Position numbers and translations under genes: made by a program
Shown here: piece after piece, positions 35,782-44,393 of the stretch
Position numbering within the stretch: the stretch's first letter is position 1
How the letters are laid out: every line of letters starts with the position of its first letter
Notes under the pieces: generated by a model
Seen by the model: the letters and a program-made list of their open reading frames with translations, nothing else
Databases searched by the model: none
Told to the model about the DNA's origin: nothing
NCBI RefSeq assembly: GCF_009689585.1
Contig: NZ_AP018694.1
Span: 3,425,001 to 3,489,000, forward strand
Source of the DNA: Aquipluma nitroreducens
GTDB taxonomy: Bacteria > Bacteroidota > Bacteroidia > Bacteroidales > Prolixibacteraceae
DNA length: 64,000 bases
Direction: 5' to 3'

Positions 35782-36777
35782 CTACAAATCCAGTTTTAAT
35801 TTGTCTAACTCAGCATTCATAAAGTTTATTTCATCGGAGCTCAGTTTTAGTTGTGCTGCCTTTGCATTTTCAACCGACTGGGCGGCATTGCGAGCTCCAA
35901 CCAGAGCAATTGTAATTCCAGGTTGTTCAATGGTCCATCTGATCACCAACTGGCTCAAAGTGGCTTTTTTATCGTCGGCCAGTGGTTTTATTTTTTGCAG
36001 AAAGGCATTGATTAACGTTATATTCTGATCCGAATAATAAGGTTGATCGATCCGTGTATCTCCTTCGGCAAACAAGTGGCCAGGTTTTATTTTTCCTGAA
36101 AGCAGGCCTCTTTGCAGCGGACTATATGCGAGTACCGATTTGTTATTTTCAATCAGGTAAGGAACGAGATCTTGCTCAATATCGCGTTTAACCATGCTGT
36201 ACGAAACCTGATCAGAAACCAGATTGATGTATTTGGCGGCTTCTTTCATCAACGATACATCATAATTGCAAACGCCGGCATAGCGAACTTTACCTTCTTT
36301 AATTAATTGAGCTACAGCTTCCATTGTTTCCTGAACCGGAGTAGTTGGGTCGGCCCAATGAATCTGGTAAAGATCGATGTAATCGGTTCCCAAAAGACGC
36401 AAGCTGGTTTCACATTCTTTGATGATGCTTTCTTTTCCGGAATAACGGTAAATGTCAATCGGTTTGCCTTGGTTGTTTTTACTGTTGAAAAAGAACTCGC
36501 CTTTGGTACCTTCCCAACTCAGACCATATTTGGTTAGAATTTGTATTTTATCCCGAGGCATCCCTTTGATGGCTTCACCAACAATTTCTTCGCTTGTTCC
36601 CTGCCCGTAAGCAGGAGCTGTATCAATAGAAGTTACACCATAATCAAATCCTGCCCGAATGGCTTCTACAGCTTCAGAACGTTCGGTACCTCCCCACATC
36701 CATCCACCGGCGGCCCAGGCGCCAAAAGTAACAGCTGACACGTTTAAATCTGAATTTCCTAATTTTCGGTATTCCAT
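35782..36777 (-). CDS. Aldo/keto reductase
   Basis: The 331 residues form the (beta/alpha)8 NADPH-dependent reductase with the tetrad visible: Asp52, Tyr57 (IDTAPAYGQG), Lys83 (ILTKYG) and His in LYQIHWADP. The C-terminal cofactor-binding IALVGARNAAQSVENAKAA segment is present. Substrate unknown. It lies just upstream of the MBL-fold gene and 24 bp after the large kinase gene, all on the minus strand. Confidence 0.93.
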   Translation of the reverse strand: MEYRKLGNSDLNVSAVTFGAWAAGGWMWGGTERSEAVEAIRAGFDYGVTSIDTAPAYGQGTSEEIVGEAIKGMPRDKIQILTKYGLSWEGTKGEFFFNSKNNQGKPIDIYRYSGKESIIKECETSLRLLGTDYIDLYQIHWADPTTPVQETMEAVAQLIKEGKVRYAGVCNYDVSLMKEAAKYINLVSDQVSYSMVKRDIEQDLVPYLIENNKSVLAYSPLQRGLLSGKIKPGHLFAEGDTRIDQPYYSDQNITLINAFLQKIKPLADDKKATLSQLVIRWTIEQPGITIALVGARNAAQSVENAKAAQLKLSSDEINFMNAELDKLKLDL

Positions 36778-36801
36778 AATTATTTGGTTTAAGTTTTTGT
36801 C

Positions 36802-39800
36802 TTATGCTTTTTTCGATACAGAGTCCGTTTTAAATAGTGGTATCTCCACATAAAAAGTCGTGCCCTCATTAATTTCGGTAGTGTACCAAATCTTTCCGCC
36901 GAAATTGTCGACAATATTTTTTACGATCGACAACCCAAGTCCCATGCCACTGGTTTTTGTTGTAAAGTTTGGCTGAAACAGGTTTTCCTGAGCTTCTACG
37001 CTGATTCCGGTTCCATTGTCGCTGATCTGAATCACAGCCACTGATTTATTTGTATTGACGGTAATTTGTATTTCGCCTTTTTGGTCAGCCGGAATCGCCT
37101 GGATGGCATTTTTTACCAGGTTCAGAAATGCCCTTGAAAATTGTTCTTTGTCGATGAAAACCTTTACTTCTGCAAGGTTATTCATTTCCAGCACGAAGTG
37201 CAGGTTCTGGTTCGGCTCGAACAACGAACAAACGTTTTGAACCACTTCAATCAGGTTGAAAACTTCATTTTTTGCTTTTGGAATTTGCGCAAAGTTCGAG
37301 AACTCTGTGGCAATTCCAGAAAGCGTATCAATTTGCTCAATCATGTTTTTGGTAACCCGATTGAAAAAGTCGTCATAGTGCTCGTTGCCTTCCTCTTTTG
37401 CACGTTGCAAATACTGAATGTTGAGTTTCATCGGAGTGAGTGGATTCTTAATCTCGTGCGCTATTTGCTTGGCCATTTCGCGCCATGCCGACTCACGTTC
37501 CGAACGGGCCAATAATTCAGCGCTTTCAACCAAATCATCGACCTTGTGGTTATATTCGCGAACCAACGCACCAATCTCGTCTTCCGACTGATAGTTGATG
37601 TGTTCGTTCTTTGTTCCTAACTGAATGCCTCTCAGTTTTTCGCGGATTAAAGTAAGCGGTTGAGTTATTTTGTTCGACAAAAAGATTGCAATAATCACAC
37701 TGGCCAGGAAAAGAATCAGGTAAAGATTAATAAAGGCAACAATAAATGTTGAAATGCCTTGTTTTAAATCATCTTCACGAGTGAAATACGGAAGGTTGAG
37801 GTACCCCAGATAATCGCCTTTGTTATTTATAATAGGTTCATAAGCTGAAAGATAGGATAGTGACCCTATCTTTTCAGGCTGAAAATATTTGAGCTGAAAT
37901 CGTTCAGAAAGCTCATAAAATGCTTTGGAATCAATACGATCTGAGGTTAGTCCTTTGTCAAAAATTTCGGGACGCGAAGTGGCTAATAATTGTCCATTTA
38001 CATCGTAAATATTGATGTCGGTTCTGAATATGTTTGATAGTTTATTCAATTCGCCGTATAGCCATTCTTGCAGTTCTGGATTAATTGAATTGACATAAAC
38101 CAGTCTGTCTTTTATCTCTTCTGAAATCGATTTTATTTTTTCCTGAAGGTCGACCTGATGTCTGGTTCGGTAGTCGCGAATGTTATAATAAATTGTTCCG
38201 GTTGCTACAAAAAGGTGCGATATTAATACGACCGAAATGATGGATCCCTGAATCCGGAAGCGTAGGTCGCTCGGAATCAGAAGCTTTCTCATGTCTGAAT
38301 TTCTTATCAGGATTATTGTTAGCACAAAAGCAAAATAGAAGACGAATATGTATGGAAACGAAATGAGATAATCGACAAATGTGAGCGAGCGGTTACTGAC
38401 AATTATATGGTTTTTCTCGTCAATATTATAAATCAGATGGTTATATCCACCCCAGTTTAAGAGCTGAAATTCAGAGTCGTAAGATTCGATGTTGTACGAT
38501 TGCAGGTAATAATTATAAGTATAATCTCCCGAAAAGTTCACCAACTCGTCGTCGAAATATTTTGCATACGAAAGGTATTTATATCGAAATGGCTTGGCCA
38601 GCGATTGATCGATAAGCAATTCAGGAAATCCAATTCCTTCAGAAATAATTTTTGAATCAATTTCAATAAATATCGATGTCCCGTTTGCATTATTCCGATT
38701 CGGATAATGAAGTTTTCCCAAATACGAAATCCGTCCGTTCAGATTGTTCATGAAATAAAAGTCGCTATTTAGGACTCTTATTCCTGAACTTTCAATCATT
38801 TTCTCGAAGAATGGGAAGCAGGGTTCCAAAATGTTTTCGGGTTGAACCATAACGCTATCCGTTGCAGTACAAAAATAGGTTTGAATATCATACTTTCTGA
38901 AATATCCACTGAAATAGGCCCTGGTAAGGTAATTTGCCAGATCGGTATATGGAGGAGTGAGCAGTGTGGGAATAATTGAATCGGCCTTAAACTTATCCTG
39001 CATTCGCGACAGAAGAACTTCAGCAACCGGGTCTTGTTCGGAGCTTAAAGTTGTTGCCCTCAGTCTTTGCACTTCAAGGTCGCGCTTCTTGACGGTATTG
39101 TAAACCAACATGAGGCTAATGACCGAAAAAAGTGAGATGAAAAGTATGGAATAGGATAGTGAATAAAGCGAAATATGCATTTTTTTAATCAGGCACTGTA
39201 GTGAATTAACTGCAAAAAACAGGAGCAGGATATAAGCCCATCCGGAAGGGAAAAATACGCACAGGACGATTGATGTGAAAACTGCAACCAGATTTAGCCT
39301 GAGGAAAAGGTTTTTACGATTCAGATGTTCAGTCCGTTGAATAATCCTCAGGTGAATGAGAAAAACAGAAAACAACAACATGGCAATGGCCAGATAGGCG
39401 CTTACACTGTATTGATCGATGTCGGTAATGCGGTTTAATTTGTAACTTATGTTGCTGTTACTGATCAGGTTTTCAATCATAGAGCCGACAATCTGATACA
39501 ATAGTCCGACAAAGGCGAACGCAGGAATAATCAGTTTTTTTCGAAGTAGTTCGGTGGACGAAAACTCGTTTGCAAATACCAGGCTCCAGAAAAAAAACAG
39601 AATTGTAATCAGGAAAAAGTCGCCCAGCGAGGGAAGCCATTTCGAAATAGCATAAAACTGCGCACTAAATAACCCGACATGGTTTAAGATCGCAGGTATC
39701 TTTAGTGTGATGTGAACCCAGTAAAGAAAGCAGAATGCTATAAATAGCGACAGCATCTTCAATACCAGATGGTTGCCTGTGCGTCGTCTGATTTCGCGGT

Positions 39801-40479
39801 ACAACGAAATCAGTAGAAATATAAAACCAAGCAGATACAAGATAACCGGAATGTACAGCTTTACCTCGCTATAGGCTTCGTCTCCAGATGGCAAAATCGT
39901 GAAGAGGTATTGATCTTTTGAGTCGTGAATCTCGGTAGCATTGGTAATCCTCGATATGTTTATTTTATAGCTCGATGGAAGCTTAAAGGGTGGTATATAT
40001 GAATTTTCGAGGTAATGATTTTCGTATGAATAGTTGTTCTTGATGTGTATCAGCCCAATGATCTCGTAATTGCCTATAATTCTTGTTTGAGTGATAAAAA
40101 TACCGTTGGGTAGCGTGATTAGCTTATTGGCAACCGAAACTTTATTCGGGATATTTTGAAATGCAAATTGATTACTTGACCAGTAAATCATTTTCCATTT
40201 TTTGTAAACGATAAACCCCAGACCTTCGTCTTCAAATAAATGGTTTAATTCAGAAAAGGTTGATGAGTAGTTTTCAGCCGATAAGCTGTCGTTTATTTTC
40301 AGCTCTGTCTTAGTTAGGTATTTCGAGAGTTTGAGTTCCTGGTCGAGTATGGTCTTTTGGAAATTCTGAATGACTTTTGATTCAGGATGATTTTTTAGTG
40401 TTTGGTTTTCCAGGATTGCTGCCAGCAAAATGAACAGGATGGCAAGAAAAAATAATATGTGTTCTCTGAATACCTTCAT
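36802..40479 (-). CDS. Large multi-TM sensor histidine kinase (NtrY-like C terminus)
   Basis: The 1225 residues comprise an N-terminal hydrophobic segment, an extracytoplasmic region, about seven to ten transmembrane helices between ~205 and ~470, and a second extracytoplasmic sensor region. A further TM pair precedes HAMP (~935-990), HisKA with His1008 in MAKQIAHEIKNPLTPMKL, and an HATPase with NLVKNAIQAI, DNGTGI and GMGLGLSIVKNI. The kinase core resembles NtrY/AtoS, but no response regulator is adjacent. It is one of the longest kinases of its type; the signal is unknown. Confidence 0.88.
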   Translation of the reverse strand: MKVFREHILFFLAILFILLAAILENQTLKNHPESKVIQNFQKTILDQELKLSKYLTKTELKINDSLSAENYSSTFSELNHLFEDEGLGFIVYKKWKMIYWSSNQFAFQNIPNKVSVANKLITLPNGIFITQTRIIGNYEIIGLIHIKNNYSYENHYLENSYIPPFKLPSSYKINISRITNATEIHDSKDQYLFTILPSGDEAYSEVKLYIPVILYLLGFIFLLISLYREIRRRTGNHLVLKMLSLFIAFCFLYWVHITLKIPAILNHVGLFSAQFYAISKWLPSLGDFFLITILFFFWSLVFANEFSSTELLRKKLIIPAFAFVGLLYQIVGSMIENLISNSNISYKLNRITDIDQYSVSAYLAIAMLLFSVFLIHLRIIQRTEHLNRKNLFLRLNLVAVFTSIVLCVFFPSGWAYILLLFFAVNSLQCLIKKMHISLYSLSYSILFISLFSVISLMLVYNTVKKRDLEVQRLRATTLSSEQDPVAEVLLSRMQDKFKADSIIPTLLTPPYTDLANYLTRAYFSGYFRKYDIQTYFCTATDSVMVQPENILEPCFPFFEKMIESSGIRVLNSDFYFMNNLNGRISYLGKLHYPNRNNANGTSIFIEIDSKIISEGIGFPELLIDQSLAKPFRYKYLSYAKYFDDELVNFSGDYTYNYYLQSYNIESYDSEFQLLNWGGYNHLIYNIDEKNHIIVSNRSLTFVDYLISFPYIFVFYFAFVLTIILIRNSDMRKLLIPSDLRFRIQGSIISVVLISHLFVATGTIYYNIRDYRTRHQVDLQEKIKSISEEIKDRLVYVNSINPELQEWLYGELNKLSNIFRTDINIYDVNGQLLATSRPEIFDKGLTSDRIDSKAFYELSERFQLKYFQPEKIGSLSYLSAYEPIINNKGDYLGYLNLPYFTREDDLKQGISTFIVAFINLYLILFLASVIIAIFLSNKITQPLTLIREKLRGIQLGTKNEHINYQSEDEIGALVREYNHKVDDLVESAELLARSERESAWREMAKQIAHEIKNPLTPMKLNIQYLQRAKEEGNEHYDDFFNRVTKNMIEQIDTLSGIATEFSNFAQIPKAKNEVFNLIEVVQNVCSLFEPNQNLHFVLEMNNLAEVKVFIDKEQFSRAFLNLVKNAIQAIPADQKGEIQITVNTNKSVAVIQISDNGTGISVEAQENLFQPNFTTKTSGMGLGLSIVKNIVDNFGGKIWYTTEINEGTTFYVEIPLFKTDSVSKKA

Positions 40480-40529
40480 AATACAAAATAATCATTTTTA
40501 TGCTTCAATCCCGAATGTCTTTAGCCAAT

Positions 40530-41003
40530 TTATTGATGATGATAAGGTTCTCCCTTCAGGATAGTCATTGCACGGTAAAGCTGTTCCAGAAAAATCAACC
40601 GAACCATTTGGTGCGAAAAGGTCATTTTCGAAAGACTCATCTTTCCGTTTGCCCGTGAATAAACGCTTCCTGAAAATCCGTACGGTCCACCAATGACAAA
40701 GACCAACCGCTTAATTCCTGAGACCATTTTTTTCTCCAAAAAGCGTGCAAATTCTACCGAAGAAGCTTCCATCCCTTGTTCGTCGAGCAAAAATAATTCG
40801 TCGGAGGTGGTTAGTTGCTGGAGAATGAGCTCTCCTTCCTTTTCTTTCTGTTGGTCTTCACTAAGGTTTTTAGAGTTCTTGATGTCTGGTATTGCTTTCA
40901 TTTCAAAAGAGATATAATGAGGTATTCGTTTCAGGAAGACTTCAAGTCCTTTTTGCAAATAAGCTTCGTCAGTTTTACCGATTACCAGCAGGCATATTCT
41001 CAT
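40530..41003 (-). CDS. rlmH: 23S rRNA (pseudouridine1915-N3)-methyltransferase
   Basis: RlmH methylates pseudouridine 1915 in helix 69 of 23S rRNA using SAM. The 157 residues match over full length: MRICLLVIGKTDEAYLQKGLEVFLKRI at the start, FLLDEQGMEASSVEFA, the SPOUT knot VFVIGGPYGFS, and SLSKMTFSHQMVRLIFLEQLYRAMTILKGEPYHH at the end. A TACCTTTG element lies ~80 bp upstream. Confidence 0.95.
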   Translation of the reverse strand: MRICLLVIGKTDEAYLQKGLEVFLKRIPHYISFEMKAIPDIKNSKNLSEDQQKEKEGELILQQLTTSDELFLLDEQGMEASSVEFARFLEKKMVSGIKRLVFVIGGPYGFSGSVYSRANGKMSLSKMTFSHQMVRLIFLEQLYRAMTILKGEPYHHQ

Positions 41004-41081
41004 GAGTTCGCGTTTCAGTTAAAGATTCTAATTTTCGTTTTTTAAATTGATTTTTCAGGTATATGAAATTTGTTACCTTTA

Positions 41082-41089
41082 CAAAGGTA
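41082..41089 (-). promoter_or_regulatory. Candidate -7 element for rlmH
   Basis: The minus strand reads TACCTTTG, matching TAnnTTTG, ~80 bases upstream of the rlmH ATG. Confidence 0.4.
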
Positions 41090-41161
41090 TTTGTTTAAAT
41101 AAAAAATTGCACGGTTTTTGGTAATGATTCATGCTGAGACGAATTTGTACGAAAATTATTA

Positions 41162-41560
41162 ATGATGAAAAATTTTAAATTGAAACTAATATCCTTCGTG
41201 TTCGGGTTTTTTGCTCTGGCAACCGCTTCTTTTGCTCAGATTCCCAATGAAATTGTGACAAGTATACTGAGTGGCAATGATGTTACTTTAGCCGCTTATT
41301 TCAATGAAAATGTTGAATTGGTTGTCGAATCGCACGATGATGTTTATAGCAAATCGCAGGCCCAGCAAATTGTTGCGGAGTTTTTTAAATCGAACAAACC
41401 CAAGCAGTTCAGTATCATTCATCAAGGTGGAAAAGAAGATGCCCGTTATGCTATTGGTAGCCTGACTACTGCTACCGGTGCTTTTCGTGTGTATTTTTTG
41501 TTGAGGATTAAGAATAACAGTACACTGATTCACCAGTTAAAAATTGAAAAACAGGGCTAA
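41162..41560 (+). CDS. DUF4783-domain exported protein
   Basis: The 132 residues begin with a signal peptide (LKLISFVFGFFALATASFAQ) and then a single SnoaL/NTF2-like DUF4783 domain (EIVTSILSGNDVTLAAYFNENVELVV ... YSKSQAQQIVAEFF). This family is typical of Bacteroidota and has no known function. The stop codon overlaps the start of the BrkB gene (TAATG), so the two are translationally coupled. Confidence 0.85.
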   Translation: MMKNFKLKLISFVFGFFALATASFAQIPNEIVTSILSGNDVTLAAYFNENVELVVESHDDVYSKSQAQQIVAEFFKSNKPKQFSIIHQGGKEDARYAIGSLTTATGAFRVYFLLRIKNNSTLIHQLKIEKQG

Positions 41561-42507
41561 TGCCTGATAGACTCTCGAAAAAACTGATCTCCATTTGGGA
41601 AAGTATACTGGTCAAGGCAAAACGGGTTACTCTCCCCGGACTTGATGGAATGGCAATCTATGATGTGATGGTTTTTTTCTGGCGCAGCATAGTCGATGGC
41701 GCTTTATCTACACGCGCTTCAGCTATTGCATTCAGCTTTTTTGTCGCTCTTTTCCCGCTCATTATCTTCCTGTTTACTCTCATTCCGTATATCCCGGTTG
41801 ATAATTTCCAGAATGAACTTTTCCTTTTGATTAAGGATATGGTTCCTGAAAATACCTTCAAAGCCATCGAAGAAACTGTTATGGATATTTTGACCCGTCA
41901 GCGGGGCGACTTGCTTTCACTTGGTTTTTTCATGGCGCTTATTTTCTCAACCAACGGCTTTGCTTCGATGATGACTGCGTTCGATGCTTCACTTCACAGT
42001 TTCGAACGCCGTACCTGGCTTGGACAACGATTGATTGCTTTGTTGCTTTTGATTATCATGTCGGTTTTGCTTGCTGTTGCAATCACGTTGATTACTTATG
42101 GCCAGTATTTTATCAACTACATGGTAGCGAATGGATATTTAAAAGACCATTTCACAATTATTTTGCTTTCAATCTCGAAATGGATTGTCATTTTATTTTT
42201 GTTTTTCATGGCCAATTCATTTCTGTATTACCTGGCACCTGCCAAGAAAACCAAATGGCGTTTTATTTCCGCTGGAGGCACTTTGTCTACCGTTCTGAGT
42301 GTAGTCACCTTTTTAGGATTCACCTATTACATCAATCGCTTTGGTCAGTACAACAAGCTGTATGGCTCGATCGGAACATTGCTGGTTATTTTGCTACTGA
42401 TGTATTTGATGTCGATGATTCTTCTGATCGGGTTTGAGTTGAATGCCAGTATCAACGAAGCAGTAAAGCATTCAAAGGGAGGATTTGCGCACAGGAATCA
42501 GGCTTGA
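41560..42507 (+). CDS. YihY/BrkB-family membrane protein
   Basis: This 315-residue integral membrane protein has about six hydrophobic helices. The family signatures are STRASAIAFSFFVALFPLIIFLF, FMALIFSTNGFASMMTAFDAS, FLYYLAPAKKTKWRFISAGGTLSTVLSV and GTLLVILLLMYLMSMILLIGFELNA. Earlier annotation as RNase BN is not supported for this family; the function is unclear. The start codon overlaps the DUF4783 stop. Confidence 0.88.
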   Translation: MPDRLSKKLISIWESILVKAKRVTLPGLDGMAIYDVMVFFWRSIVDGALSTRASAIAFSFFVALFPLIIFLFTLIPYIPVDNFQNELFLLIKDMVPENTFKAIEETVMDILTRQRGDLLSLGFFMALIFSTNGFASMMTAFDASLHSFERRTWLGQRLIALLLLIIMSVLLAVAITLITYGQYFINYMVANGYLKDHFTIILLSISKWIVILFLFFMANSFLYYLAPAKKTKWRFISAGGTLSTVLSVVTFLGFTYYINRFGQYNKLYGSIGTLLVILLLMYLMSMILLIGFELNASINEAVKHSKGGFAHRNQA

Positions 42508-42537
42508 AATGGAATGTAATTAAAGGTTTCGGGTTAC

Positions 42538-42587
42538 AATCACCAATCACCAATTTCCAATCTTCGGTCTTTCGACTTCGGTCATTT
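42538..42587. repeat. Post-stop degenerate repeat tract
   Basis: CAATCACCAATCACCAATTTCC and CTTCGGTCTTTCGACTTCGGTC-type repeats abut the stop codon of the rhomboid gene. The second motif resembles tracts at 4600-4632 and 46411-46444. Confidence 0.5.
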
Positions 42588-43457
42588 TTATTTCCCCATC
42601 CTGAAAAGAATTTCTTTTTCTTCTTTCGATAAGGAATCGTAGCCCGACTTACTTATTTTTTCAAGGATTTCGTTCATACGTTTTTGATCCTGATTTTTCT
42701 GTCGGTTGTACTCAATGTCATCTACCGGTTTTCGATAGCTAACTTTTACTTTGGGCTTTGGGCTGAAGGTCTTTTTCAGACTTGAAAACAATCCATTTAC
42801 ACTTTTGCCGGGATCAATTCCCCTCCGCAACTGCAACACATAAATCACTCCCCAGAAAGCGCCACCCAGATGAGCCAGGTTACCTCCTGCATTGGTCGAC
42901 GAAATGCCAATCACATACATCAAAACCGACACGAGTGCAATGTATTTCATTTTCACCGGCCCGATAAACATCAAATGAAGTGTGTGGTTTGGAGCATTTA
43001 CAGCCAATGCGGTAACGATTGCAATTACTGAAGCCGATGCGCCTAGGAGTCTGGAGTCAGAAACCATATGCGAAAACACCGGAAATAAATTATATCCGGC
43101 CACATAGAATAATCCTCCTGAGATACCTCCCAGCAAATAAATTGTAATTAGTTTTCCCTGATCAAAATAAGTCAGGAAAATCTGCCCCATCCAGTAAAGC
43201 CAAAGCAGATTAAACAGGATATGCAGAAAATCGAAATGCAGAAACATGTAGGTGATGAGCGTCCAAGGCCGACTTGCCAACTGTTCGAAATCAGCCGGGA
43301 GCGCCAGCCAGTCCATAAGAGGGAACGGCGTTCCGGAAAGGAAAAAGAACACGTTTAATATCCGGAAAACAAGGAAAACTCCCAGGTTAATGTAGATCAC
43401 TCGGGTCAATGCTGATCCTTCTCTAAATGATTCCTTTATTTCGTCGAAAATGGTCAT
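42588..43457 (-). CDS. Rhomboid intramembrane serine protease (second of tandem)
   Basis: This ~289-residue protein has six or more TM helices. The catalytic Ser lies in LLGASASVIAIV and the catalytic His in LAHLGGAFWGVIY; the L1-loop Trp-Arg equivalent and FLHFDFLHILFNLLWLYWMG helix are present. The C-terminal ~80 residues are charged and cytoplasmic (KPKVKVSYRKPVDDIEYNRQ). The ATG at 43457 is preferred over a TTG two codons upstream. It follows the other rhomboid gene with only a palindrome between them. Confidence 0.9.
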   Translation of the reverse strand: MTIFDEIKESFREGSALTRVIYINLGVFLVFRILNVFFFLSGTPFPLMDWLALPADFEQLASRPWTLITYMFLHFDFLHILFNLLWLYWMGQIFLTYFDQGKLITIYLLGGISGGLFYVAGYNLFPVFSHMVSDSRLLGASASVIAIVTALAVNAPNHTLHLMFIGPVKMKYIALVSVLMYVIGISSTNAGGNLAHLGGAFWGVIYVLQLRRGIDPGKSVNGLFSSLKKTFSPKPKVKVSYRKPVDDIEYNRQKNQDQKRMNEILEKISKSGYDSLSKEEKEILFRMGK

Positions 43458-43473
43458 TTGCAAAGATTTTTTT

Positions 43474-43501
43474 CACCCCTCCTTGGGAGGGGCAGGGGAG
43501 G
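43474..43501. repeat. Solo GC-rich palindrome between rhomboid genes
   Basis: The 7-bp hairpin CCCCTCC-TTG-GGAGGGG (43476-43492) is followed by CAGGGGAGG. On the minus strand the order is a C-rich arm, TG, then the hairpin: the same architecture as both ends of the DUF559 insertion in valS. It starts 4 bases after the stop codon of the upstream rhomboid gene. It lacks a T-run on the minus strand, so it is not a typical terminator. Confidence 0.65.
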
Positions 43502-43504
43502 CTT

Positions 43505-44242
43505 TTAATAAAAATTCCTCGTGTTTCGGTTCCAGTATCTGATCAGGAAAAAGCCAAAGAGCATTCCGCCCAAATGTGCAAAATGCGCAATGTTTGCCCC
43601 CATTCCTGTAATTCCGCTGAAAAGTTCGATGGCTCCATAACCCGCTACAAAATATTTGGCTTTGATTGGTATAGGCGGAAACAATAACATGAGTTCGGTA
43701 TTGGGGAAAAGCATTCCGAAACCGAGCAAAATGCCAAATACAGCTCCTGAAGCACCAACTGTTGGTGTATTTAAGATCATATTTAATTTGCCAGCCGGGC
43801 CAACCCAATTTTGTCCTTGCTGTAACAATTCAGCCCCTTGGCTTAGCACCGCCTGAACGTCCTGAGGGTTCATTTTCGAAGCGTAGTATTGAAATTCCAT
43901 GTAATTCACAAAGGTGTGAAGTGCTGCCGCCCCGAGTCCGGTTACAAAATAGTAGATGAAGAAACGTTTCGGACCCCACACGCTTTCCAGAACGCGGCCA
44001 AACATCCAAAGCGCGAACATGTTAAATGCCAGATGCATAAATCCGCCGTGCATGAACATGTGGGTAACCAATTGGTATGGTCTGAAATCGGGCGATTGAA
44101 TGTAGTGTAATCCTAACGTATTGGTAAGGTCAATTCCCTTCATCTGAAGAATGTAGGTTGCCGCCAACATGAGTACATTGATAATGACCAGGTTTTTGAC
44201 TACAGGAGGAATCGTATTAATACTGGGTCTGAAATTCTGCAT
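43505..44242 (-). CDS. Rhomboid intramembrane serine protease (first of tandem)
   Basis: The 245 residues have six TM helices with the catalytic Ser in TVGASGAVFGILLGFG, the His in IAHFAHLGGMLFGFF and the HMFMHGGFMHLAFNMFALWMFG segment. It lies just downstream of mutL, an arrangement found repeatedly in Bacteroidota. Substrates are unknown. Confidence 0.92.
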   Translation of the reverse strand: MQNFRPSINTIPPVVKNLVIINVLMLAATYILQMKGIDLTNTLGLHYIQSPDFRPYQLVTHMFMHGGFMHLAFNMFALWMFGRVLESVWGPKRFFIYYFVTGLGAAALHTFVNYMEFQYYASKMNPQDVQAVLSQGAELLQQGQNWVGPAGKLNMILNTPTVGASGAVFGILLGFGMLFPNTELMLLFPPIPIKAKYFVAGYGAIELFSGITGMGANIAHFAHLGGMLFGFFLIRYWNRNTRNFY

Positions 44243-44249
44243 TGTTATT

Positions 44250-44345
44250 CGTTTTAGACGATAGATAATAGATTTTAGATAAAAGGCTTGCCAATCAAGA
44301 TTCGCACCAACTTTAAACTTTGGACATTAAACGTTAAACTTCACC
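44250..44345. repeat. Low-complexity tract downstream of mutL
   Basis: Short degenerate repeats of the types GATAGATAATAGATTTTAGAT and AACTTTAAACTTTGGACATTAAACGTTAAACTT run in the gap between mutL and the rhomboid gene. This resembles the other post-stop tracts in the window. Confidence 0.4.
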
Positions 44346-44393
44346 GGCCAAAGTAGTAAATTTCTTTTTTGAATCAGCATTCCGGTCAAAATG

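Noticed and set aside
43473-43808. A 111-residue minus-strand frame overlapping a rhomboid gene
   Set aside because: It is a shadow frame of the rhomboid; its C-terminal SPAPPKEG is just translation of the GC-rich palindrome.
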